Assembly: GCA_012031785.1 (NCBI GenBank)
Contig: JAAUTG010000010.1
Location: 1 to 36,341 of the forward strand
Direction of reading: 5' to 3'
DNA from: Saprospiraceae bacterium
GTDB lineage: Bacteria > Bacteroidota > Bacteroidia > Chitinophagales > Saprospiraceae
Length of the DNA: 36,341 nt
Position numbers and translations under genes: made by a program. How positions within the stretch are numbered: position 1 is the first letter of the stretch; every line of letters starts with the position of its first letter. Below, in pieces: positions 28,114 to 36,341 of the stretch. Under the pieces are notes generated by a model. The model saw nothing but the letters and a program-made list of their open reading frames with translations, was not told the origin of the DNA and did not search any database.

Positions 28114-28266
28114 TTACTGTTGTTTTTTAAATGTTTTTTTACATCGGTCACTGCAATATTTCACTTCTTCCCATACTTTTTCCCACTTTTTTCGCCAAGT
28201 GAAAGGTCTTCCACAAGTAACACATATCTTTTGTGGTAAATCACTTTTTTTTACTTGTTTCGCCAT
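28114..28266 (-). CDS. DUF2256 small zinc-ribbon-like protein
   Basis: A 50-residue protein, [18 protein letters not shown] to KKTFKKQQ. It has the full DUF2256 pattern: [18 protein letters not shown], then YCSDRC. Cys15, Cys18, Cys38 and Cys42 would bind one zinc. Such proteins are often found beside photolyase-like genes (from memory); here the photolyase is 22 kb away and the neighbour is the oxidase subunit III gene, whose ATG abuts this stop. The function is unknown. It is highly basic and probably binds nucleic acid or a partner protein, which is inference. Confidence 0.9.
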   Translation of the reverse strand: MAKQVKKSDLPQKICVTCGRPFTWRKKWEKVWEEVKYCSDRCKKTFKKQQ

Positions 28267-28390
28267 GAGGTATTATTTTTCGGTAGCTAAACCGTATTTT
28301 AGCAGCAAAGTTTACTAAAAAGACAAAATTCTGATGAAGTGATGGATGGGTTAGCATTTGGTTCTTTAAAAGTTTCAATCACCCGATCAC

Positions 28391-29434
28391 TCACTCTATC
28401 CCTTCTAACAAAGCAATATATGTGGCTATTGCCTGTGCTATTTCTTCCACAAAAATATATTCATCGGCGGTGTGTGAGCGAGCAGAATCGCCGGGACCGA
28501 TTTTCAGGGTTGGAAACGGCATCAAAGCTTGGTCAGAAAGTGTGGGTGAACCATAGTGCGCAAGCCCTAAAGCTTTGCCTTTTTGCACTAAAGGATGAGT
28601 TAAAGAAATGCTGGAAGAATTAAGGCGAAAAGAGCGAGCTGTTACTTGAGATAGGAGATGCTGTTGGATAATTTCAAACACAGCTTGATTAGAATAGCAC
28701 TCATTGGTACGGACATCTATTACAAAAGAACATCGGTCTGGCACCACATTATGCTGCGAGCCAGCTTGAATTTGTGTAACCGTCATTTTGGTTGCGCCAA
28801 GCAAAGGAGAAACCTTTTCAAATTGATAATCCTGAATCCATGCAATATCTTGAAGTGCCTTATAAATGGCCTTTTCCCCTTCATTTCTTGCTGCGCTGTC
28901 CCGACTGTCCATGTGCAACAGCATCTATCACCATTAGTCCTTTTTCTGCCACTGCCATTTGTATCATCGTAGGCTCTCCCACTATTCCAAAAGCAATGTC
29001 ACCCAATTCGGGCAGCAGCAATGTCATACCGTTTACACCAGAAATTTCTTCCTCCGCGCTTGCCGCAAAAATGAGGTTGTAATTCCCAATAGTTTCGTAA
29101 AAGTACAAAAAAGTAGCCAACAATGCTACTAAAGCACCTCCTGCATCGTTACTTCCCAACCCATACAGTTTGCCAGCTTCCAAAGTTGGTGCAAAGGGGT
29201 CTCTAGTATAGCCGATGCTCGGCTTGACAGTGTCGTGGTGAGAGTTGAGTAAAATAGTGGGTTTGGTGGGGTCGAAATATTTATTTTTAGCCCAAACATT
29301 ATTTTGTAGTTGTTGTGCTTCTACTCCGCTTTCGCGTAGATAAGCGGCGATAAGTTCAGCAGTTGCAGCTTCTGCTTTAGAAAAGAAGGTGTTGCAATGA
29401 GTGATTGCAGCAAAGTGATGGCGGACGCTACCAT
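28391..29434 (-). CDS. M20 family deacylase (ArgE/DapE-like), two frameshifts
   Basis: A zinc amidohydrolase related to acetylornithine deacetylase and succinyl-diaminopimelate desuccinylase, 347 residues after correction. The start at 29434 gives MVASAITLLQSLIATPSF. One T is missing at the run at 29381-29384 (minus strand), after which SKAEAATAELIAAY resumes. The metal site is seen in SHHDTVKPSIGYTRDPF and GSNDAGGA, then AEEEISG, GEPT and a late HTADEY. A second indel, an extra base at 28896, splits AHGQSG from HAARNEGEKAIYKAL. In Bacteroidota this type usually works in arginine synthesis, but no arg or dap gene is present, so substrate is open. Confidence 0.87.
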
Positions 29435-29579
29435 ATCATTTTTTTATTTGCACGAAGTTAAGGGCAGTATTTGATTTTTACAAAAGATGGTACTAATGAA
29501 CACAAGGAATGATAAATAAATTAATAATCTTGTTTTCAATTTCCTTACTATCAGGTAACTAACTCGTTACTAATAAACA

Positions 29580-29605
29580 AGCCGCCTAGATTGCTCTAAG
29601 CGGCT
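29580..29605 (-). terminator. Terminator of the Kazal/T9SS gene
   Basis: agccgc/gcggct plus taga/tcta pair over 10 bp with one C-A mismatch and a TTGC loop, GC-rich in an AT-rich gap. On the minus strand it lies 40 nt past the stop at 29645, and a T-rich stretch follows. Confidence 0.65.
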
Positions 29606-29644
29606 CAATGCTATTTCATACCTGGAATTGTTTGGCAGTAGCCA

Positions 29645-32032
29645 TTATTCCTCGCTCAAAATCATAGATTTAGTGATGACTTTATCTTCTGTTTGTAAGC
29701 GATAAAAGTACATTCCGCTAGGCAAATTGCTGGTATCATCAAATTCTAGCTCGTTAGTACCTTCCTCAAATTCTCCTGTTTTTTCGTACAACACTTTCCC
29801 ATCCATATCTAGGACAGACAAAGTGGCTTTCATGCGTGCTGGTAACGAAAACTTAATCACCGTGAAACCACTGAACGGATTTGGCGAGTTAGTTAATGTG
29901 TAAAGCACCTCTTGTTCACTCGTGTTTCCTCTATTTTCTACGTTGCTACCGTCTGCCAAGTTGCTGCCGTTGCATGTGCCTGTTCTCCACGACTTGACCC
30001 CCGCTATTCTTGCGGCACAAGGATTGTCGTAAGTTTGGTTATTGCAACCACAAACTGGATTATATTCTAACGTACACAATGTCTCACCAGAAGATTCCCC
30101 TACGCAAGCTTCGTCACAGCTAGGAATCACGATTTCTACCATGTCCAAGTGGCAACATACTGCAGTATAATCACCTGTGCGTCGCTTCAAGACAGGCATA
30201 ACCATAATTTTAGTACCTGCTGTCAATGGTAAAGCGCATCCTTCTAGTCGCAAAATAATGGTTTGAGGTCCAGAAATAATGCCAGATAATTTAGTCACGT
30301 TGTTACAACCCCTAAACCCAATACCAGAAGGAGAAACAAGAATAAAATCTATTTCTAAGTTACTTGCAGTTGCATCGTAGATAGGATTAGTGTAAATGTC
30401 ATACGTATTGTTCAAGGTGAAAGTCACGTTAGCAAACTTTGGATCGTTCTCACACACTACATCTATATCTGTAATCTCGCCGCAAGGATGTGCAGGAGCG
30501 CAGATTCTCTTGCAGCAGATTTGGTAACAACGAGTCACTGGGTCGTAAATCAAGGCGCTGATTAAGTAACACTTACCCGCAGGCGGCAGTGCTACAAAAA
30601 TATTGGTCACGCCACTACCTAAGTTAGCGCCATTTGTGTCATTCGTCCATCGAATCACGTTGGAAGCCAATACTCCACTCAACGATAAGTTGAAACCACC
30701 TTGTGTTGGATTGACGATGATTCTATCGCAAGCAAATGGGTCGTTGATGCACACTTGGCGGCAGCATCTGACTTTACAACCATTTTGGTCAGTGTATTCG
30801 TAGCAAATGTTGTAAGTACCAAATGCTGGGAAGGTGAAGTCAATGGTGTAACCGTTGCCGAGTGTCGTTTCGTTAGCACCGTAGTTACCTCCTGTGGCAA
30901 ACCATCTACCTGATGGAATATTATTTGGCACACTGAACTGGTAGCGCAATGAACCCGATGAACCCGAGTAGCTAAAGTTGATTTTATCGCAATTGTTGTC
31001 CACTGGTGGGCAGTTGTTGCCGCATATTTTTTTACAACAAATACGATAACAACCTGTGGATGGGTCATAGTATTTTACACTGATGTTGTAACATACGCCA
31101 GTTGGTGGAACTGGATAACTGATGCTGGTACTTCCACTGCCTGCAATCAGTTCTCCTGTGTCGTCATTTCTCCATTCTAGGATATTTTGAGCAGAAATAC
31201 CCGGCAGATTGAAGCGATATTGGTTTCCGGATTGGGTAACAGAAAGCGCATTACAGTTGGATGGATCAACAATACATAACGTTTTGCAGCAGGAGATTTC
31301 ACATCCTCTACTGTCTATGTATTTGTAACAAACCGTAGTTGCTCCACCCGAAGATGGATAATCTACATTGACAGACCTAGCGTTTTGTACGCGAACGACT
31401 TGAGTGGTGTACTTAATTTCCCAATTTCCAATTGGAAAAGATGTAGGCACTGAAAAGTTGTAACGAATCACTCCATTAAAATTACTTACAAACTTGTAAG
31501 CAACATCTTGACAGTTGTTGTTAGGTTGAGGACAGTCGTCCCCACAACCACCGCAGCTATTGTCACACTTGACCAATAACTGAAACTGCGAACGCTGTTC
31601 ATTGTTACTACCATCAATCACGATGTAATAAGTACCTGACGCTCCGTTGATGTTAATCAGCTCATTACTATTGCTTGGATTGATACTCTTGGCTGTGCAG
31701 GATGCGTTCGCAGAACAACCTCTGAAAATAAATAAATCCAAATCTTTACTCATTCCCGCTAAGGAAACAGTAAGACTAGAATTGGCTGGCACATCTACTC
31801 GATAGACGACCTCGCAAGAGTTAAAAGGATTAATGCTGGTATTCACACCAGAAAGGCAGCTCCCATAATTTTGGGCTTGTAAGATGTTGCCAGTGTCAAA
31901 GTTGTTGAAAGATACCGTTTGACCACACTGAATGAGTCTCGCTTTTGAGCAAAAATCTGTTTGCGCATTGACTGTACAGATGGACGTCCAAAATGCCATC
32001 AGTAAAATCAGTCTTGATAAAAATGTTTTCAT
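29645..32032 (-). CDS. Secreted cysteine-rich protein with Kazal and T9SS sorting domains
   Basis: A 795-residue secreted protein from the ATG at 32032 (MKTFLSRLILLMAFWTS, cut after VNA). Parts in order: a PPC-like beta domain (about 55-160; DLDLFIFRGC, GTYYIVIDGSN); four alternating modules A-B-A-B (about 170-515), each ending in CY, an acidic turn, GC or RC, and CCxxxC (CCKTLC, CCKKIC, CCRQVC, CCKRIC); a further beta domain; a Kazal-type motif CTLEYNPVCGCNNQTYDNPC (about 652-687); and a type IX sorting domain (TNSPNPFSGFTVIKFSLP and SGMYFYRLQTED). It should be exported by T9SS and attached or released at the surface. The Kazal part suggests protease inhibition. Adhesion is possible. An upstream in-frame ATG at 32056 is less likely. 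Confidence 0.9.
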   Translation of the reverse strand: MKTFLSRLILLMAFWTSICTVNAQTDFCSKARLIQCGQTVSFNNFDTGNILQAQNYGSCLSGVNTSINPFNSCEVVYRVDVPANSSLTVSLAGMSKDLDLFIFRGCSANASCTAKSINPSNSNELININGASGTYYIVIDGSNNEQRSQFQLLVKCDNSCGGCGDDCPQPNNNCQDVAYKFVSNFNGVIRYNFSVPTSFPIGNWEIKYTTQVVRVQNARSVNVDYPSSGGATTVCYKYIDSRGCEISCCKTLCIVDPSNCNALSVTQSGNQYRFNLPGISAQNILEWRNDDTGELIAGSGSTSISYPVPPTGVCYNISVKYYDPSTGCYRICCKKICGNNCPPVDNNCDKINFSYSGSSGSLRYQFSVPNNIPSGRWFATGGNYGANETTLGNGYTIDFTFPAFGTYNICYEYTDQNGCKVRCCRQVCINDPFACDRIIVNPTQGGFNLSLSGVLASNVIRWTNDTNGANLGSGVTNIFVALPPAGKCYLISALIYDPVTRCYQICCKRICAPAHPCGEITDIDVVCENDPKFANVTFTLNNTYDIYTNPIYDATASNLEIDFILVSPSGIGFRGCNNVTKLSGIISGPQTIILRLEGCALPLTAGTKIMVMPVLKRRTGDYTAVCCHLDMVEIVIPSCDEACVGESSGETLCTLEYNPVCGCNNQTYDNPCAARIAGVKSWRTGTCNGSNLADGSNVENRGNTSEQEVLYTLTNSPNPFSGFTVIKFSLPARMKATLSVLDMDGKVLYEKTGEFEEGTNELEFDDTSNLPSGMYFYRLQTEDKVITKSMILSEE

Positions 32033-32453
32033 CACTAAAAAAATTAAGTTAAACAATAAGAAATAGCTAACTAGGATAGCGTTCCCAAAACAGGCTCGCC
32101 GTAATCAGCTCATTACTTTTTTTAGTTAGGATTGAGGAAATTAATTTTTATGATTAATACTAAAATGGTGTGGTTGAACAGAAGAGAAGTATCTATTTGC
32201 TTGGTTTCATTCGCTTTTTAGCCAGATGATGACAGATGTTGAAAGCAAAGGGTTGATAGCAAACAGGTAAATCACTTGGAAATTTGACAAAAATAGGTTA
32301 TAAATTTTTGAACCATTTATATATAATACTGCAAACATATAAACAAACTAAGAAAATATCAAATACTATAAAATAAAATTTTAACTAAATTCAAATAAAA
32401 ACTAATATTCGGTGTAAGCGTTACTACCAAACAACTAATTTTGCTATAACCTA
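32033..32453. other. Divergent intergenic region before the TonB receptor
   Basis: An AT-rich gap upstream of two divergent genes. No reading frame or RNA gene was recognised. On the minus strand, TATTTTTG at 32295 to 32288 matches the minus-7 consensus but lies 250 nt from the Kazal gene and has no spaced TTTG. Confidence 0.35.
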
Positions 32454-32486
32454 TTTGGCAAATCTCTAAATTTGTGCATACATTTG
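32454..32486 (+). promoter_or_regulatory. Bacteroidota-type promoter of the TonB receptor
   Basis: TTTG at 32454-32457 and TACATTTG at 32479-32486 match the minus-33 and minus-7 boxes with a 21-nt spacer, within the usual range. An overlapping TAAATTTG at 32467-32474 is a second minus-7 candidate. Transcription would start near 32493, leaving a leader of about 110 nt. Confidence 0.55.
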
Positions 32487-32530
32487 TAAAGTGCGATGCC
32501 TGAAGCGGTGCGCAAGCAATTAAATTGAAT

Positions 32531-32576
32531 GGGAATGATTTGTGGAAAAAGAAAAATCGCTGCCACAAACCATCCC
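32531..32576 (+). promoter_or_regulatory. Stable leader hairpin of the TonB receptor gene
   Basis: The arms gggaatgatttgtgg and ccacaaaccatccc pair over 13 bp with one bulge and one A-C mismatch around a 17-nt A-rich loop. It lies inside the predicted leader and ends 27 nt before the start codon at 32604. The position suggests translational control. It does not match a known riboswitch. Confidence 0.5.
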
Positions 32577-32603
32577 CCAACCATTTACACCAACAGTAGG
32601 TCT

Positions 32604-34958
32604 ATGAGAAAATATTGGATCATTAGTTTCTTCTTTTATGCTGGACTAAGCATGGCGCAGTCTGCTACTTTACAAGGCATCATCACGGATGCTGAAAACG
32701 GGACTGCACTGCTATCAGCGACTATCGCAGCAGGAACAATCGGCACTACCAGCGATGAAAATGGAGCTTATCAACTAGAGCTTGCTGCTGGAAAACATAT
32801 CGTCACGTTTAGTTACTTGGGATACGATGCTTATGAATTGGTCATAAATTTATCAGACCAAGAGGTAAAAGTTTGGAACGTTGCCTTAGAACCACAAAGT
32901 ACGCTACTTCAAACCACCACCATCACTAGTGGGCGTTATGAAAAACCACTCAGCGAAGTGACTATATCGCTAGAAGTGTTGAAGCCGACGCTATTAGAAA
33001 GCAACAATACCGTTAATATCTCTAGCATCCTGACCAAAGTACCAGGAGTGAGTATTATTGATGGACAAGCCAACATTCGTGGAGGTTCTGGCTACTCGTA
33101 TGGTGCTGGAAGTCGCGTCTTGCTTTTGGTGGATGATATTCCAATTTTGAGTGCTGACGCAGGTTCATCCAATTGGCGTGATATTCCTGTTGAAAATATT
33201 GAGCAAATAGAAGTGGTAAAGGGTGCTGCCTCTGTACTTTATGGTTCTTCTGCCTTGAACGGGGTCATTAACGTCCGCACTGCTTATGCTAAATCCGAGC
33301 CGATTACGAAAATTGCCAGTTTTTCTACCTTATTTTTCAAGCCTAAAGAAAAAGAACTCGCTTGGTGGGACACTCCACCAGTTCAATTTGGCAGCAGCGT
33401 CAGTCATCGTAGAAAACTTGGTAAAGTAGATTTGGTGTTAGGGGCTTTATATTCCAATGAGTCAGGGTTCATTAAGGACGAAACACCCAACGCAGAGCAG
33501 CCTGGTACTTTTAGACGTTATGGTCGTTTCAATAGTAACGTTCGCTACCGCATCAACGACAAGCTATCTGTTGGTTTCGCCACGAACTTCAATCGTGGGT
33601 CTAGTAAAGATTTTTTCTTTTGGAAAGGCATCAACGATTTATACACCGGCGCGGTGTCCACGATTTCGGAAGGCACGCAATGGCGATTTAATATTGACCC
33701 TTTTGTGACTTACTTTGATGCAAAAGGCAATCGCCACAAACTATTGGGTAGATATTACCAAATTGATAACGAGTTCAATAACGACCAATCGAATGGTTCT
33801 AAACTTTACTACGGCGAGTATCAGTTTCAACGACAGTTTGAGCAGATTGGCGTAGTTACTACGGCTGGCTTAGTCGCTACTGGTTCTACCACCCAAGCTG
33901 CACTTTACGGCGAAAGCGAATATCAATCCTTGAACACTGCTGTTTACTTACAAGCAGATAAAAAATTCTTTAATCGCTTAACGCTTTCTACAGGATTTCG
34001 ATACGAACGCAACACCATCAACAACGATCTTTTCTTTGATGCTTTTTCTGGACAAGAAGTTGCTGCTAACGACAACCAAGAGGCAAAACCCGTTTTCAGA
34101 CTTGGTAGTAACTACCAAGTCGCCGAAAATACATTTTTACGCGCTTCTTTCGGACAGGGTTATCGCTTTCCTACGGTGGCAGAAAAATTCATTTCAACTA
34201 CCATTGCAGGAGGTATTCGCGCTGTTCCGAATATTGATTTACAATCCGAATCAGGTTGGACAACAGAGGTAGGCGTTAAGCAAGGTTTTCGAATTTCTGG
34301 TTTTGAAGGGATTATAGATTTTTCAGCTTTTTGGTCAGAGTATCAGGACATGATGGAATTTAATTTGGCATTCAACCCCAGCAGTTTTCAAATTGGATTT
34401 CAATCTCAAAACGTAGGAGATACTAAGATTCAAGGCGTTGAGTTAACCGTTGCTGGTAGAGGGAGTTTGTTTAACTTCCCAACCACACTTTTGGCTGGCT
34501 ATACTTTCATTGAACCTACCTTCAAGGAGTTTGACCTTGCAGGTAAGCAACTCTCTTTAAATAATCTAAAAGATGCACCTATTGGACAATTCAATGCTTG
34601 GAGTTCTTCGTCTTCTGAAAATGTGCTCAAATATCGTTTTCAGCATTTGTTTACTTTTGATGCAGAAACCAACATCAAGATGCTTTCTCTTGGTGTAGGT
34701 GCTTCTTACAATAGCAATATGGAAGCCATAGATGCCATCATACAAGCCGATGACCGTTTTGTACCAGATGCGAATGATTTTAGGGCAAAATACGACAATG
34801 GGTTTTTTCTTTTATCCTTCAGAGCTGGCTATAAACTTGGTGCGCATTTCAAAATTTTAGCTCTTTTGAATAATGCGCTCAACACGGAGTATTCCGTGCG
34901 TGTAGGGGTTATTGATGCTCCTAGAAATGCTTCTTTACGAATGGATGCTGTTTTTTAA
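32604..34958 (+). CDS. TonB-dependent receptor with carboxypeptidase-regulatory domain
   Basis: An outer-membrane transporter of 784 residues, energised by TonB. The ATG at 32604 gives the signal peptide MRKYWIISFFFYAGLSMAQ, cut before SATLQG; an earlier in-frame ATG (32529) lies in the leader hairpin and lacks a signal. Residues of about 20-105 are the CarboxypepD_reg-like domain (LQGIITDAENGTALLSATI to FSYLGYDAYE). The plug domain follows, with LTKVPGVSIIDGQANIRGGS, VLLLVDDIPI and IEQIEVVKGAASVLYGSSAL, then the 22-strand barrel. The C-terminal residue is Phe (MDAVF), as in outer-membrane beta barrels. The substrate is not clear; siderophore or vitamin receptors of this layout exist. No SusD-like partner is adjacent. 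Confidence 0.92.
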   Translation: MRKYWIISFFFYAGLSMAQSATLQGIITDAENGTALLSATIAAGTIGTTSDENGAYQLELAAGKHIVTFSYLGYDAYELVINLSDQEVKVWNVALEPQSTLLQTTTITSGRYEKPLSEVTISLEVLKPTLLESNNTVNISSILTKVPGVSIIDGQANIRGGSGYSYGAGSRVLLLVDDIPILSADAGSSNWRDIPVENIEQIEVVKGAASVLYGSSALNGVINVRTAYAKSEPITKIASFSTLFFKPKEKELAWWDTPPVQFGSSVSHRRKLGKVDLVLGALYSNESGFIKDETPNAEQPGTFRRYGRFNSNVRYRINDKLSVGFATNFNRGSSKDFFFWKGINDLYTGAVSTISEGTQWRFNIDPFVTYFDAKGNRHKLLGRYYQIDNEFNNDQSNGSKLYYGEYQFQRQFEQIGVVTTAGLVATGSTTQAALYGESEYQSLNTAVYLQADKKFFNRLTLSTGFRYERNTINNDLFFDAFSGQEVAANDNQEAKPVFRLGSNYQVAENTFLRASFGQGYRFPTVAEKFISTTIAGGIRAVPNIDLQSESGWTTEVGVKQGFRISGFEGIIDFSAFWSEYQDMMEFNLAFNPSSFQIGFQSQNVGDTKIQGVELTVAGRGSLFNFPTTLLAGYTFIEPTFKEFDLAGKQLSLNNLKDAPIGQFNAWSSSSSENVLKYRFQHLFTFDAETNIKMLSLGVGASYNSNMEAIDAIIQADDRFVPDANDFRAKYDNGFFLLSFRAGYKLGAHFKILALLNNALNTEYSVRVGVIDAPRNASLRMDAVF

Positions 34959-35050
34959 GAGAATCATTTGGTCATTTATAGAGTTAGCTGTTTGTTAGTC
35001 CATAAAATTAAAAGGGATAAGCAACGAATGACCGATAAAATAATTAATAA

Positions 35051-35470
35051 ATGAAAGAGAATCAGATAGAAAAAGTACGGGTAGATACATGGCTTTGGAG
35101 CATTCGCATTTTTAAATCGCGCACCCTAGCCATTGACGCATGCAAATCGGGAAAAGTAAAAATGGGGAGCAATACCCTAAAACCAGCTACTAACATCAAG
35201 GTGAACGACGTGGTTCGAGTAAAAAAAGATGGCTTTAATTTAGACTTCAAAGTGGTGCGCATCATTGACAAACGAGTGGGTGCCGCTATCGCGCAGGAGT
35301 GCTACGAGAACTTGACACCTATGGAAGAGATGAACAAATACAAGGATTGGTTCGTGGGTAAAGGACCTGCCGAAGTGCGAGACCGAGGAGCAGGAAGACC
35401 AACCAAGCGCGACCGTAGGGTGCTGGAAGACTTTAAGGGCGACTTCTTTTTGGAGTGGGAGGAAGAATGA
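35051..35470 (+). CDS. S4-domain RNA-binding protein (Hsp15-like)
   Basis: A 139-residue protein of the S4 family. VRVDTWLWSIRIFKSRTLA is the first helix pair of the domain, and IDACKSGKVKMGSNTLKPAT with VNDVVRVKK completes it (residues about 8-65). The C-terminal half is basic (KDWFVGKGPAEVRDRGAGRP) and matches Hsp15/HslR, which in E. coli recycles free 50S subunits carrying a stalled nascent chain. The ATG fits the family start. It is separated from the TonB receptor by 92 nt and may be read through from it. Confidence 0.9.
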   Translation: MKENQIEKVRVDTWLWSIRIFKSRTLAIDACKSGKVKMGSNTLKPATNIKVNDVVRVKKDGFNLDFKVVRIIDKRVGAAIAQECYENLTPMEEMNKYKDWFVGKGPAEVRDRGAGRPTKRDRRVLEDFKGDFFLEWEEE

Positions 35471-35572
35471 GTGAGGGATTAATTGCTTTTATAACTTATT
35501 CGTTATCAAACAACTAATCCAAAAATTATCACAAAGAAGGTAAGGAAAAGATGTGCGTAATTTATGAACATC

Positions 35573-35590
35573 TTGTCTTTAGCAAGACAA
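35573..35590 (+). promoter_or_regulatory. Small hairpin between the S4 gene and the hydroxylase gene
   Basis: The 7-bp perfect arms ttgtctt and aagacaa enclose a TAGC loop, 103 nt past the S4 stop and 90 nt before the next start. No T-run follows, so a terminator is possible but weak, and a leader structure is equally possible. Confidence 0.3.
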
Positions 35591-35679
35591 CGCTAAATTT
35601 ATATGAACAAATTTTCATATTTTCATACAACTCTTTTCGCGACACCTTGTTTTAGTAGTAAATTAAGGGAACTATAATT

Positions 35680-36341
35680 ATGCACTACTGGAATATTTTT
35701 GTGGAAGGCTATCAGAATTACGCCGCTTATCTTTGGCAAGAAATTACACAACCCTCTTGGCACAGTCACTTTTACTGGTTGCTAATAGTTTCTGGTTTTT
35801 TCCTCGCTTTGGAGTGGTTTATGCCTTGGCGCAAAACACAAGCTAAATTCAGACAAGATTTTTGGTTGGATTTTTTCTACATGTTCTTCAACTTTTTCTT
35901 GTTTTCTTTAGTCCTGTTCAACGCAGTTTCTTCAGTAGTGGTGAATTTGTTAAATGACGGCATTAAAGCCTTGTCAGGATTCGATTTACAAACCGTCAAT
36001 CCGTTAAATAGCGCGCCACTTTGGGTAGTTTTACTGGTGGGTTTTGTGGTTCGAGATTTCATTCAGTGGTGGATACACCGTTTGTTACATCGCGTACCTG
36101 CCCTTTGGAACTTTCATAAAGTACATCATTCTGTGGAACAAATGGGATTTGCGGCACACTTGCGCTACCATTGGATGGAAAATGTGGTGTATAGAACCAT
36201 AGAATATTTGCCGCTCGCTTTGCTTGGTGTAGGATTGTACGACTTTTTTATCATTCATATTTTTACCCTTGTTGTTGGGCATTATAACCATTCCAACATT
36301 CGTGTTTCTGGCTACGCGACAGGCGGTATCATTGGCGGAAT
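35680..36341 (+). CDS. Fatty acid hydroxylase/sterol desaturase family protein, 3' end missing
   Basis: An integral membrane diiron oxygenase, of which 220 residues are visible before the right edge. The ATG at 35680 opens MHYWNIFVEGYQNYAAYLWQ. Several hydrophobic helices follow, with the histidine clusters of the superfamily: HRLLH, HKVHHS and, further on, GHYNHSN, which hold the two irons. The rest of the histidine set must lie beyond the window. The substrate (fatty acid, sterol or carotenoid) cannot be told. The reading is open to the edge with no frameshift, and there is no further gene on this strand in the window. Confidence 0.92.
   Translation, partial: MHYWNIFVEGYQNYAAYLWQEITQPSWHSHFYWLLIVSGFFLALEWFMPWRKTQAKFRQDFWLDFFYMFFNFFLFSLVLFNAVSSVVVNLLNDGIKALSGFDLQTVNPLNSAPLWVVLLVGFVVRDFIQWWIHRLLHRVPALWNFHKVHHSVEQMGFAAHLRYHWMENVVYRTIEYLPLALLGVGLYDFFIIHIFTLVVGHYNHSNIRVSGYATGGIIGG

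Noticed and set aside
32487-32603. Cobalamin riboswitch before the TonB receptor
   Set aside because: Only a GGGAAT piece fits. The other conserved blocks and the long-range pairing are not found, and the region folds as one hairpin instead.
35877-36291. Minus-strand readings opposite the hydroxylase gene
   Set aside because: They are shadows of the open membrane-protein frame on the plus strand, which carries the histidine motifs.
1-36341. tRNA, rRNA, CRISPR arrays, transposases, phage or defence genes
   Set aside because: No repeats with regular spacing, no cloverleaf with a TTCGA-type loop, and no such proteins were recognised on either strand.

Overview
The window looks like chromosome of a member of the Bacteroidota, probably a saprospirian or flavobacterial relative. 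It is AT-rich and codes densely on both strands. It holds the type IX secretion regulator PorX, a secreted protein with a C-terminal type IX sorting domain, a carboxypeptidase-regulatory-domain TonB receptor, a membrane-anchored AraC regulator, and a TAnnTTTG/TTTG promoter. No tRNA, rRNA, CRISPR, transposase or phage gene was seen. The content is core metabolism and housekeeping mixed with conserved Bacteroidota hypotheticals.

Layout. 1-802: folP, cut by the left edge. 915-6198, minus strand: leuB, hemH, a Rieske lipoprotein, an SRPBCC-like protein and a four-cysteine (FeS-BCP type) photolyase, with the last two forming a tight pair. 6599-9769, plus strand: a diverged second LeuB-like gene, a membrane GT2 glycosyltransferase and aroQ. 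9746-10857, minus strand: a small exported protein and rnpA. 11188-12098: a Ppx/GppA phosphatase. 12162-13758, minus strand: a coiled-coil lipoprotein and a DRGH-family nuclease lipoprotein. 14161-15791: a VOC protein convergent with the AraC regulator. 16524-18541: a diheme cytochrome c and a conserved hypothetical. 19059-22810: hisS, gatA and an NAD-binding epimerase-like protein. 22856-25201, minus strand: a 781-residue repeat-rich exported protein. 25850-27405: porX. 27493-29434, minus strand: a cytochrome oxidase subunit III-like protein, a 50-residue DUF2256 protein directly in front of it, and an M20 deacylase. 29645-32032, minus strand: a cysteine-rich Kazal/T9SS protein. 32604 to the end: a TonB receptor, an Hsp15-like S4 protein and a fatty acid hydroxylase cut by the right edge.

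The most important general observation is that nine genes (folP, the leuB paralogue, GT2, rnpA, ppx, araC, cytochrome c, porX, M20) read correctly only if 14 single-base insertions or deletions are corrected, most of them in A/T runs. After correction every complete one has a length divisible by three and a normal family length. Because rnpA, folP and porX are among them, uncorrected sequencing or assembly indels are the likeliest explanation. True pseudogenes or slippage cannot be excluded from this sequence alone.

Functional links visible here: PorX controls type IX secretion, and the Kazal-domain protein carries the sorting domain that this system recognises. The photolyase, SRPBCC, Rieske and ferrochelatase genes form a same-strand redox and light-related group. 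No clearly unprecedented multi-gene system was found. The best leads are the repeated cysteine-module protein, the LeuB paralogue with a rebuilt cofactor loop, and the structured leader of the TonB receptor.
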